Assembly: GCA_024640925.1 (NCBI GenBank)
Contig: JAHEEB010000111.1
Location: 2,379 to 9,112, forward strand
From: Bacteroidota bacterium
Lineage (GTDB): Bacteria > Bacteroidota > Bacteroidia > Bacteroidales > UBA10428
Direction of reading: 5' to 3'
Length of the DNA: 6,734 bases
Below the pieces are notes generated by a model, which did not search any database, was not told the origin of the DNA, and saw nothing but the letters and a program-made list of their open reading frames with translations. A program made the position numbers and the translations under genes. Of the stretch, positions 1 through 5,909 are shown one piece after another. Every line of letters begins with the position of its first letter. The stretch's first letter is position 1.

Positions 1-444
1 ATCTTTCTTCATTTTCTTCAGGTATTCGTTTGTATCTCGTCTGGCTGTGCGAATGCTAACTCTGGTATTTTCACCAAAAACTTTAATTGTTTTTACTAAA
101 TCACGCCTACGTTCTTCTGTTAAAGGAGGAAAGTTTAATCTCACAACCTCACCATTATTCATAGGTGTAAGTCCAATATTTGCCGCTAAAATGGCTTTTT
201 CAATAGCTTCTATCATCGTTTTATCCCAGGGCTGTATAGAAATTGTTCTTGGATCAGGAGTATTAATGTTTGAAACCTGGCTCAATGGTGTAACTGATCC
301 ATAATAATTTACAACAATACCATCCAGTAAGCCAGTAGAAGCTTTACCTGCTCTAACCCTGGAAAGCTCATCTTCAAGATGCAATATTGCTTTATGCATC
401 TTTTCCTGTGTATCTTCCAATAATAATTGAACTTCTTCTTCCAT
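1..444 (-). CDS. frr: Ribosome recycling factor (3' end cut by window edge)
   Basis: Ribosome recycling factor works with EF-G to split the post-termination 70S ribosome so its subunits can be reused. It acts in the cytoplasm. I translated this frame by hand from the ATG at 444-442; it stays open for 148 codons to the window edge. The family is usually about 185 residues, so roughly 37 C-terminal residues, part of the long three-helix bundle, lie outside. Family marks are the early helix with SRVRAGKAS (28-36), DGIVVNYYGS with TPLSQV (41-57), the IQPWDK block (70-75) of the small domain, LNFPPLTEERR (103-113), and VSIRTARRDTNEYLKK (129-144), which contains the conserved arginine R132. The gene lies 81 nt downstream of pyrH, its usual partner, and has its own promoter candidate in that gap. 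No Shine-Dalgarno sequence precedes the start. The identification is secure. Confidence 0.95.
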   Translation of the reverse strand, partial: MEEEVQLLLEDTQEKMHKAILHLEDELSRVRAGKASTGLLDGIVVNYYGSVTPLSQVSNINTPDPRTISIQPWDKTMIEAIEKAILAANIGLTPMNNGEVVRLNFPPLTEERRRDLVKTIKVFGENTRVSIRTARRDTNEYLKKMKKD

Positions 445-469
445 TTATAAAAGGTTTAGTAGAATGAAA

Positions 470-502
470 CAAAAATAAAAAAAAATACCTGTAATCAACA
501 AA
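470..502 (-). promoter_or_regulatory. Bacteroidetes-type promoter candidate for frr
   Basis: On the minus strand, TTTG at 502-499 is followed after exactly 21 nt by TATTTTTG at 477-470. These match the Bacteroidetes -33 (TTTG) and -7 (TAnnTTTG) elements without a mismatch. Transcription would begin near 463, giving a leader of about 20 nt before the frr ATG. The spacer contains a run of T that continues into the -7 element (plus-strand A9 at 477-485). It would let frr be transcribed separately from pyrH, although read-through from pyrH is also likely. Confidence 0.5.
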
Positions 503-525
503 CTAGTTGAACAAATATCAAATTC

Positions 526-1236
526 TTACTGTTGGATAATTGTTCCTATATCATCTCCTTCAAGCACTTTTCGGAGGTTTCCACTAGTATTCATATCAAA
601 AACAATAATTGGAATTTTATTTTCCTTGCACATGGTAAAGGACGTTAAATCCATTATTTTTAGTTCCTTAGAATATGCTTCATCAAAGGTAAGTGCCTTA
701 TATTTCACAGCATTTTTATCTTTTTCAGGATCAGATGTATAAACACCATCAACCCTGGTTCCTTTTAAAAGAACCTCAGCTTCTATTTCAACAGCCCTGA
801 GAGATGCTGTTGTATCGGTTGTAAAATATGGATTTCCGGTTCCAAATACAAAAATTGCACATTCTCCTTCTGAGAATGCTTTCATTACAGCCCTTTTTGA
901 GTATCTCACTCCAACAGGTGACATCTCTATTGAAGTAAAAACTGTCGCTTTACCTCCAAGTTTTTCAATTGTTCCTTGAAGAGCCAATCCATTTATTACA
1001 GTTGCGAGCATACCCATATAGTCGCCCTGTACCCGGTCAAAACCAGCCTTCATCCCGGTAACTCCCCGAAAAATGTTACCTCCTCCAATTACCAGTCCAA
1101 CTTCAATACCCAAATCCAAAATATCTTTCACCTGTTTGGCATATTCTTCCAAACGATTCTCGTCAATTCCGTATGGTTTATCAGCCATAAGGGCTTCTCC
1201 GCTAAGCTTAAGCAAAATCCTCTTATATTTTAACAT
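526..1236 (-). CDS. pyrH: UMP kinase (uridylate kinase)
   Basis: Bacterial UMP kinase phosphorylates UMP to UDP with ATP, the step that feeds all later pyrimidine nucleotides. It belongs to the amino-acid-kinase fold and usually forms a hexamer in the cytoplasm. At 236 residues it has the normal family length. Visible motifs are KLSGEAL (10-16) at the nucleotide phosphate site, IGGGNIFRG (50-58), DYMGMLATVINGLAL (72-86) at the UMP site, GTGNPYFTTDTTAS (132-145), which contacts UMP and the phosphates, and KGTRVDGVYTSDP (158-170) near the ATP site. The ATG at 1236 directly precedes the typical N-terminal beta strand. The gene is separated from tsf by a terminator-like hairpin and has its own promoter candidate, so it probably starts the pyrH-frr unit. 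Nothing is missing. Confidence 0.97.
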   Translation of the reverse strand: MLKYKRILLKLSGEALMADKPYGIDENRLEEYAKQVKDILDLGIEVGLVIGGGNIFRGVTGMKAGFDRVQGDYMGMLATVINGLALQGTIEKLGGKATVFTSIEMSPVGVRYSKRAVMKAFSEGECAIFVFGTGNPYFTTDTTASLRAVEIEAEVLLKGTRVDGVYTSDPEKDKNAVKYKALTFDEAYSKELKIMDLTSFTMCKENKIPIIVFDMNTSGNLRKVLEGDDIGTIIQQ

Positions 1237-1268
1237 TGGTTTAGCTTTATCTTTTTGATTATTTTCAA

Positions 1269-1301
1269 CGAATTTAACAGATTAATCTTAAACTTCACAA
1301 A
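1269..1301 (-). promoter_or_regulatory. Bacteroidetes-type promoter candidate for pyrH
   Basis: On the minus strand, TTTG at 1301-1298 and TAAATTCG at 1276-1269 are separated by 21 nt. The second element matches TAnnTTTG at five of its six fixed positions (C for T near the end). A start near 1263 would give a leader of about 26 nt before the pyrH ATG at 1236. Its position just downstream of the tsf terminator supports a separate pyrH transcript. It is weaker than the other two candidates in the window. Confidence 0.38.
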
Positions 1302-1333
1302 AGAAAAATTTGTATTTTGTTAAGTATTACCAT

Positions 1334-1366
1334 AAAAAAAGAGGATACAAACGATCCTCTTTTTTT
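1334..1366 (-). terminator. Intrinsic terminator after tsf, symmetric
   Basis: This is a perfect inverted repeat. Plus-strand 1334-1346 (seven A then GAGGAT) pairs with 1354-1366 (ATCCTC then seven T), leaving a 7-nt loop at 1347-1353. On the minus-strand transcript the six-pair GC-containing core is followed by seven U, as expected for Rho-independent termination 22 nt after the tsf stop codon. The flanking A7/T7 makes it symmetric, so it could also stop transcription from the other side. Confidence 0.85.
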
Positions 1367-1387
1367 ATTTCTTAAAATATCTTTAGT

Positions 1388-2215
1388 TTATGCATTTAAA
1401 GTATAGCGTTTGAATGCTGTAACAGTAAGATCTTTATCTACAGCTTGAAGGAATTGTTTGATAGTGATTTTACTATCTTTTGTGTATTCCTGGTTCAACA
1501 ATGTACTTTCTTTAAAGAACTTGTTCAGTTTACCTTCAGCTATTTTATCAAGCATATTTTCAGGTTTGCCTTCCTTACGTGCCTGTTCCCGGCCAATTTC
1601 TTTTTCTTGTTCTATAATTTTTGCAGGAACGTCATTCTTATCTATTGCAACGGGACTCATAGCAGCAATTTGCATGGCAACATCTTTACCTACTTCTATT
1701 TTCACTACTTTATTTAGTCCACAAAGAGTAGAAAGTTTATTGCCATGATGAATATATGCAACAACCTGAGGTGCACTGATACTTTCAAAATATGCAAGTT
1801 CAATTTTCTCACCAATTACACCAATTTGCTCAACAATAAGATCTGCAATAGCCTTTCCGTTGAGTGACTGTTTCTTTAAAGCGTCTAAATCAGCTGGTTT
1901 TGTTTCCAGTGCTTTATCAAGAATTGATGTGGCAAACTTCACAAAATCAACATTTTTAGCCACGAAATCAGTTTCACAATTTAAAGCAATTATAGCACCA
2001 TAGGTTCCTTCGGCATTAACTTTAGCAAGTGAAACCCCTTCACTGGCTTCTCTATCGGCTCTTTTATTTGCAATGGCCTGACCTTTCTTACGGATGATTT
2101 CAATTGCTTTTTCCATCTCACCGCCAGCTTCTTCAAGGGCTTTTTTACAATCCATCATACCTGCCCCTGTTATACCTCTTAATTTGCTGACATCAGCAGC
2201 AGTAATTTGTGCCAT
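1388..2215 (-). CDS. tsf: Elongation factor Ts
   Basis: EF-Ts is the guanine nucleotide exchange factor that recharges EF-Tu during elongation. The N-terminal UBA-like domain is clear at about 3-45, with VSKLRGITGAGMMDCKKAL spanning 9-27, the part that binds the EF-Tu G domain. The core signature NCETDFVAKN (79-88) follows. Then come the two core subdomains, with YIHHGNKLSTL (154-164) and AAMSPVA (184-190), and a C-terminal segment ending LLNQEYTKDSKITI (239-252) that resembles the usual family ending. The length of 275 residues fits the short form without a large insertion. The ATG at 2215 begins the standard MAQITAADVSKLR-type N terminus. It lies 22 nt after rpsB and is closed by a strong terminator, so it is the last gene of the rplM-rpsI-rpsB-tsf unit. 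Confidence 0.97.
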   Translation of the reverse strand: MAQITAADVSKLRGITGAGMMDCKKALEEAGGEMEKAIEIIRKKGQAIANKRADREASEGVSLAKVNAEGTYGAIIALNCETDFVAKNVDFVKFATSILDKALETKPADLDALKKQSLNGKAIADLIVEQIGVIGEKIELAYFESISAPQVVAYIHHGNKLSTLCGLNKVVKIEVGKDVAMQIAAMSPVAIDKNDVPAKIIEQEKEIGREQARKEGKPENMLDKIAEGKLNKFFKESTLLNQEYTKDSKITIKQFLQAVDKDLTVTAFKRYTLNA

Positions 2216-2237
2216 TTTATCAAGGTGTTTGTTAATT

Positions 2238-3152
2238 TTATTCTTCTACCTCAGTTTCCAAATCAGTATCGTCGACAGTAAGTTCGTCATCTTCATCTTC
2301 TGCATCTTCAAGATCTTCATCTTCTTCTTCAACCTCTTCTTCGACTTCTTCGACTTCTTCGACTACAACCGCTTTTTTAGCAGGTGATTTTTTTGCTCCT
2401 GCCTTCTTATCATCTTTTTCTTTTTTCTCTTTTTCCTTTACTACGCCTTCTTTTTCGCGTTCAAGTTTTCTTTCTTCCAAGCCTTCATTTATTGCTTTAC
2501 ATATTACATCGATAATGAGTGATATCGATTTAGAAGCATCGTCATTTGCAGGAATTGGAAAATCGATCAGGTTAGGATCCGAATTTGTATCCACAATACC
2601 AAAAACAGGAATATTTAATCTGTTTGCCTCACGTACTGCAATATGTTCTTTCGATATGTCGACAATAAACATAGCTGCAGGTAAACGTGTAAGATCTGAT
2701 ATACTCCCAAGGTTCTTTTCAAGCTTTGCACGTTGACGTTCAATTTGTAAACGTTCACGTTTTGACATATTTTCAAAAGTACCATCGGTAGCCATCTTGT
2801 CTATCGATGACATTTTTTTAACAGCCTTTCGTATTGTTGGAAAATTTGTAAGCATACCGCCAGGCCAACGTTCTGTAACATATGGCATACCAATAGTGTT
2901 TACCTTTTCAGCTACTATGTCCTTTGCTTGTTTTTTTGTGGCTACAAAAAGAATTTTTCTTCCCGACTTAGCTATCTGCTTAAGAGCATTTGCAGCTTCG
3001 TCAAGTTTAACTATGGTTTTTTGAAGGTCAATAATGTGAATACCATTGCGCTCCATAAAAATATATGGGGCCATATGTGGATTCCACTTTCTTCTGAGGT
3101 GACCAAAATGTACACCTGCATCGAGTAAATCATTAAAATTTGTTCTAGGCAT
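2238..3152 (-). CDS. rpsB: 30S ribosomal protein S2 with long charged C-terminal tail
   Basis: S2 (uS2) binds late in 30S assembly, between head and body near the mRNA exit side. The globular domain occupies about residues 1-228. It includes LLDAGVHFGHLRRKWNP (9-25), the GIHIIDLQKTI block (37-47), RWPGGMLTNFPTI (95-107) and the second signature from PAAMFIVDI (158) to DTNSDP (188-193). After it comes an unusual tail: a lysine/glutamate-rich stretch at 228-260 (15 of 33 residues basic), then an acidic stretch at 265-304 (28 of 40 residues Asp or Glu). With 304 residues the protein is longer than the 240-residue E. coli form. The tail is in frame and ends at a normal TAA, so it is not a frameshift. 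It is probably disordered. The gene follows rpsI after 101 nt that may hold a regulatory RNA. Confidence 0.96.
   Translation of the reverse strand: MPRTNFNDLLDAGVHFGHLRRKWNPHMAPYIFMERNGIHIIDLQKTIVKLDEAANALKQIAKSGRKILFVATKKQAKDIVAEKVNTIGMPYVTERWPGGMLTNFPTIRKAVKKMSSIDKMATDGTFENMSKRERLQIERQRAKLEKNLGSISDLTRLPAAMFIVDISKEHIAVREANRLNIPVFGIVDTNSDPNLIDFPIPANDDASKSISLIIDVICKAINEGLEERKLEREKEGVVKEKEKKEKDDKKAGAKKSPAKKAVVVEEVEEVEEEVEEEDEDLEDAEDEDDELTVDDTDLETEVEE
2337..2363 (-). repeat. Three tandem 9-bp copies encoding Val-Glu-Glu in the S2 tail
   Basis: The plus-strand 9-mer TTCTTCGAC occurs three times without interruption at 2337-2345, 2346-2354 and 2355-2363. On the coding strand each copy is GTCGAAGAA, giving Val-Glu-Glu three times (S2 residues 264-272). 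Further GAA/GAG/GAT-rich sequence follows down to about 2280. The unit is a multiple of three, so slippage would change tail length without breaking the frame. Confidence 0.9.
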
Positions 3153-3183
3153 AATATGTTATTGTTTACATTCGTCTAAAATC

Positions 3184-3224
3184 AATCCTGAAGTAGTTCC
3201 AATACTTCGAAAGTCTCCAGGATT
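3184..3224 (-). promoter_or_regulatory. Candidate structured leader RNA upstream of rpsB
   Basis: In the minus-strand RNA, two perfect 6-bp helices lie end to end. The outer one is AAUCCU (3224-3219) with AGGAUU (3189-3184). The inner one is GAAGUA (3208-3203) with UACUUC (3195-3190), closing a 7-nt loop (3202-3196). The two helices abut on the 3' side and are separated by a 10-nt bulge (3218-3209) on the 5' side. No U-tract follows, so it is not a terminator. It ends 31 nt before the rpsB start. S2 controls its own operon through a leader in gamma-proteobacteria; a similar role here is inference, and chance pairing or an RNA processing site cannot be excluded. Confidence 0.4.
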
Positions 3225-3241
3225 TGGATACTAAACAACCT

Positions 3242-3258
3242 GTTAGTTCGATACTAAC
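3242..3258 (-). other. Small hairpin over the rpsI stop codon
   Basis: GUUAGU (3258-3253) can pair with ACUAAC (3247-3242) around a 5-nt loop in the minus-strand RNA. The stem includes the rpsI TAG stop codon (3256-3254). The same ACUAA segment could instead pair with UUAGU a few bases downstream, because the 8-mer GATACTAA occurs twice on the plus strand (3227-3234 and 3250-3257). Six pairs, mostly A-U, make it weak. It may be part of the same leader as the structure nearer rpsB. Confidence 0.25.
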
Positions 3259-3643
3259 GTTTACTAAACTGAAATCTTTTTCTTGCTTTGGGTTGTCCTG
3301 GTTTCTTACGTTCTACTTCTCTTGGATCACGTGTAAGAAACTTGTTGGATTTAAGTATGGCTTTATTACTTTCAGCATCAATTTCAACAAGTGCCCGGGA
3401 AATTGCCAGGCGTAAAGCTTCTGCCTGACCTCTGATGCCACCGCCATCAAGATTTACATGAATATCGTACTTACCAAGATTTTCGGTAAGCTGTAAAGGT
3501 TGATTTACTATATATTGTAACTGTTCCAGCGGAAAGTATACTTTGTAATCACGATCATTAACCACAATATTACCTTTACCCTCTTTAATATGTATGCGGG
3601 CAATTGCCGACTTTCTTCTTCCAATAGTATTAACTACTTCCAT
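3254..3643 (-). CDS. rpsI: 30S ribosomal protein S9
   Basis: S9 (uS9) sits in the head of the small subunit; its C-terminal tail reaches the P site, where the final arginine contacts the initiator or peptidyl tRNA anticodon stem-loop. The 129 residues match the family length. The N-terminal [11 protein letters not shown] (7-17), the signature region [19 protein letters not shown] (67-85), [14 protein letters not shown] (103-116) and the basic tail ending in RFQFSKR (123-129) are all present, including the terminal arginine. The ATG at 3643 lies 5 nt after the rplM stop codon, so the two genes are surely co-transcribed and probably translationally coupled, as is usual for this pair. The adjacent hairpin overlaps the stop codon. 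Confidence 0.97.
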   Translation of the reverse strand: MEVVNTIGRRKSAIARIHIKEGKGNIVVNDRDYKVYFPLEQLQYIVNQPLQLTENLGKYDIHVNLDGGGIRGQAEALRLAISRALVEIDAESNKAILKSNKFLTRDPREVERKKPGQPKARKRFQFSKR

Positions 3644-3648
3644 GACTA

Positions 3649-4104
3649 TTATTTAATACTGTTTAAGTTTAATTCTTTTGGTTGTTGTGCTTCATGTGGG
3701 TGTTGTGAACCAACATATACATGAAGATTTTTAATAATAGCATCAGCAAGTTTATTTTTTGGGAGCATACCTGCAACTGCCATTTCAATAACCCTCTCAG
3801 GGTGCTTTTTTAAAAGATCTTCAGGAGATGCAAAACGCTGTCCTCCAGGATAACCAGTATAGCGAACATATTGTTTATCTGACAATTTGCTCCCTGTAAG
3901 CCTTACTTTTTCAGCGTTTATAATTATTACATTATCTCCACAATCTACATGTGGGGTAAAATCGGTTTTATTCTTACCACGCAAAATCTTTGCTACTTTC
4001 GATGAAAGCCTGCCTAATACTTCATTAGTCGCATCAACAACATACCAATCTTTTGATACGGTTGCCTTGTTTGCAGACTTTGTTTTGTAACTCAGTGTGT
4101 CCAC
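3649..4104 (-). CDS. rplM: 50S ribosomal protein L13 (GTG start)
   Basis: L13 (uL13) is an early-assembling 23S rRNA-binding protein of the large subunit. The 151 residues cover the whole family: [20 protein letters not shown] (19-38), [19 protein letters not shown] (49-67), YTGYPGGQR (82-90) and the C-terminal signature region starting [14 protein letters not shown] (110-123) and continuing through [14 protein letters not shown] (129-142). The start codon is GTG at 4104-4102, read as Met. It gives the MDTLSYKT N terminus I recognise from Bacteroidota L13, so I keep it over any internal ATG. The gene is the first of the ribosomal unit, with a promoter candidate 64 nt upstream. L13 is known to repress its own operon in E. 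coli; I see no convincing leader structure here to claim the same. Confidence 0.97.
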   Translation of the reverse strand: MDTLSYKTKSANKATVSKDWYVVDATNEVLGRLSSKVAKILRGKNKTDFTPHVDCGDNVIIINAEKVRLTGSKLSDKQYVRYTGYPGGQRFASPEDLLKKHPERVIEMAVAGMLPKNKLADAIIKNLHVYVGSQHPHEAQQPKELNLNSIK

Positions 4105-4167
4105 TTTATTTATCTTTTATTAATTCCTATTATACAAATCAATACACTACCTGAAAATAATGGAGTG

Positions 4168-4200
4168 CAAAAATACAATTATTTTTATGAAATAAGCAAA
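4168..4200 (-). promoter_or_regulatory. Bacteroidetes-type promoter candidate for the rplM operon
   Basis: On the minus strand, TTTG at 4200-4197 and TATTTTTG at 4175-4168 are separated by 21 nt and followed by C, so both consensus elements are matched exactly. Initiation near 4161 would give a leader of about 57 nt before the rplM GTG. It is the only full match in the 233-bp divergent spacer, and it faces a heavily expressed ribosomal operon. Confidence 0.6.
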
Positions 4201-4337
4201 CTAAATTCAATGAATTTTTTTTTATAAATCGAATTGTTATTTTTTAACAATCTTATGAATGTTAAAGCAACCATATTTATATTATCTTCATCTTAAAATA
4301 TTAAGGGTTTACTATATGATGTTTATTTCACGGGTGT

Positions 4338-5909
4338 ATGTTTAAAAGTACTATACACAGATATATCTATCTTTTCGGAATAATACTTACAGTTGTATCA
4401 ATTCCTTTCTCTCCTTTTTTTCTTAGCTGTGGCCAGTTCATCCTTGTAGGCAACTGGGTTATTGAAATGGATTATGAAAGGAAGCTGAAATGTCTTTTAA
4501 CCCGTAAAAGTATTCTTTTATTCTCATCTTTTTATCTTATTCACCTTATTTGGCTATTAAACACTACCGATTTTAATTATGCATGGAACGACTTACGAAT
4601 AAAACTTCCTTTGCTCGGATTCCCTATTATAATTGGTACATCATCCATGATTACAAAAAATGAATTCAGAATTATTCTTCATTTTTTCATGGCTTCCATT
4701 CTTGTTGCTACTCTTATAAGCTTTGTAGTTTACCTTGGTTGGACCCCTATTGAACCTATTGATAACAGGAGCTTATCCATCTTTATCTCCCACATTCGAA
4801 TGTCCTTATTAATCGATTTGTGTATTTTTATTTTACTCAGTATTCTTATCTGTAATAGCAACCTTCAGTTAATTCATAAAAACTTTTATATATTGTTACT
4901 TGTTTGGTTCCTTGTCTTTATTGTTTTCCTGGGAGCATTTACCGGCTTGGCAATACTTTTATTGGTTTCTCCGTTTGCTTTGTTTTTTTGGCTAAGCTCA
5001 AAAGAAAACCCTTTATATAAAAGGTGGGCTGTTTTAGGCATTTCCAGCCTGATTATTTGTTGTTCTGTTTATATTCTTTTGTCCTTTCACAAATTCAATC
5101 AAAGAAATGTTTTGGATTGCAAACAATTACCTGTCAAAACCATAAGCGGAAATTATTATCAACATTACTGCAACTGGGTAGATTATGAGAATAAGGACCT
5201 GGTATGGGTAAACATCTGTGAGGTGGAACTGGAAGATGGCTGGAATAAAGTAAGCAAAATAGATTATAAAGGTAAAGATCAAAAAAATCAGAATATCCGT
5301 ACAACAATTATCCGGTACATCACATCGCTTGGTTATAAAAAAGATTCCATTGGTCTATCGAAACTTACACCTGTTGATATTTCTATGATCGAAGAAGGCT
5401 ATACCAACTATATTTATAAGAAAAAATTCTCGTTATACCCCCGTCTTTATGAACTTTTCTGGGAAGTGGAGCAATATGTTAAATATGGTAATCCAAGTGG
5501 TCACTCACTAACACAACGAATAGAATTTGTTAAAAATGCCCTTGGTGTTATTAAACGTCATTTTTGGTTTGGAACAGGAACTGGTGATGTTAAATATGAG
5601 ATTAATTACCAATATAAAACGGATAATTCCATTTTGGACCAACAATGGCAGCTCAGAGCGCATAATCAACTGGTCACACTTTTGCTTACATTCGGACTTA
5701 TAGGTTTTATTCTGATTATCATTTGTGTTTCTTCCACCATTTATATTGAAAGAAGAAATATTGATTTTATATCCTTTTCGTTTCTCCTCATCATATTATT
5801 TTCTATGTTGAACGAGGATACTTTGGAAACACAGGTTGGGGCAGTCTTTTTCTCTTTCTTTTTCTCTCTTTTTCTTCTTGGACGTAATTTTAAAGTAAAA
5901 CCTGAATGA
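4338..5909 (+). CDS. O-antigen ligase/polymerase-like membrane protein
   Basis: Proteins of the WaaL/Wzy superfamily transfer or polymerise lipid-linked glycans on the periplasmic face of the inner membrane. This 523-residue protein shows hydrophobic segments at roughly 8-28, 56-75, 88-104, 112-134, 148-172, 183-219 (probably two), 230-249, 443-468, 475-490 and 500-516, with one large hydrophilic loop at about 250-440. Such a loop near the C-terminal membrane segments is the family hallmark. Inside it are GHSLTQRIEF (388-397) and FWFGTGTGD (409-417), then LRAHNQLVTLLLTFGLIG (439-456), whose Arg-x-His resembles the essential Arg and His of WaaL loops, and NEDTLETQVG (492-501). The ATG at 4338 is the first in frame; the ATG pair at 4316-4321 is out of frame. 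It overlaps the next gene by four bases. Ligase and polymerase cannot be told apart by sequence alone, so no symbol is given. Confidence 0.82.
   Translation: MFKSTIHRYIYLFGIILTVVSIPFSPFFLSCGQFILVGNWVIEMDYERKLKCLLTRKSILLFSSFYLIHLIWLLNTTDFNYAWNDLRIKLPLLGFPIIIGTSSMITKNEFRIILHFFMASILVATLISFVVYLGWTPIEPIDNRSLSIFISHIRMSLLIDLCIFILLSILICNSNLQLIHKNFYILLLVWFLVFIVFLGAFTGLAILLLVSPFALFFWLSSKENPLYKRWAVLGISSLIICCSVYILLSFHKFNQRNVLDCKQLPVKTISGNYYQHYCNWVDYENKDLVWVNICEVELEDGWNKVSKIDYKGKDQKNQNIRTTIIRYITSLGYKKDSIGLSKLTPVDISMIEEGYTNYIYKKKFSLYPRLYELFWEVEQYVKYGNPSGHSLTQRIEFVKNALGVIKRHFWFGTGTGDVKYEINYQYKTDNSILDQQWQLRAHNQLVTLLLTFGLIGFILIIICVSSTIYIERRNIDFISFSFLLIILFSMLNEDTLETQVGAVFFSFFFSLFLLGRNFKVKPE

Noticed and set aside
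47..304. 85-codon plus-strand open frame at the left end
   Set aside because: It lies wholly antisense to frr, whose minus-strand protein matches ribosome recycling factor along its whole length; the plus frame has no recognisable domain.
1445..1748. Two plus-strand open frames opposite tsf, rich in Phe, Ile and Leu
   Set aside because: Both are antisense to tsf. Their hydrophobic look comes from reading Lys/Glu-rich codons backwards, not from a membrane protein.
4283..4337. A promoter for the O-antigen ligase-like gene in the divergent spacer
   Set aside because: There is no TTTG on the plus strand between 4105 and 4337, and the closest -7 match (TATCTTCA) has two mismatches. A promoter must exist, but I cannot place it.
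5845..5880. Long run of pyrimidines on the plus strand
   Set aside because: It encodes a Phe/Ser/Leu-rich membrane segment of the O-antigen ligase-like protein, and TTT/TTC/CTT codon use accounts for it.
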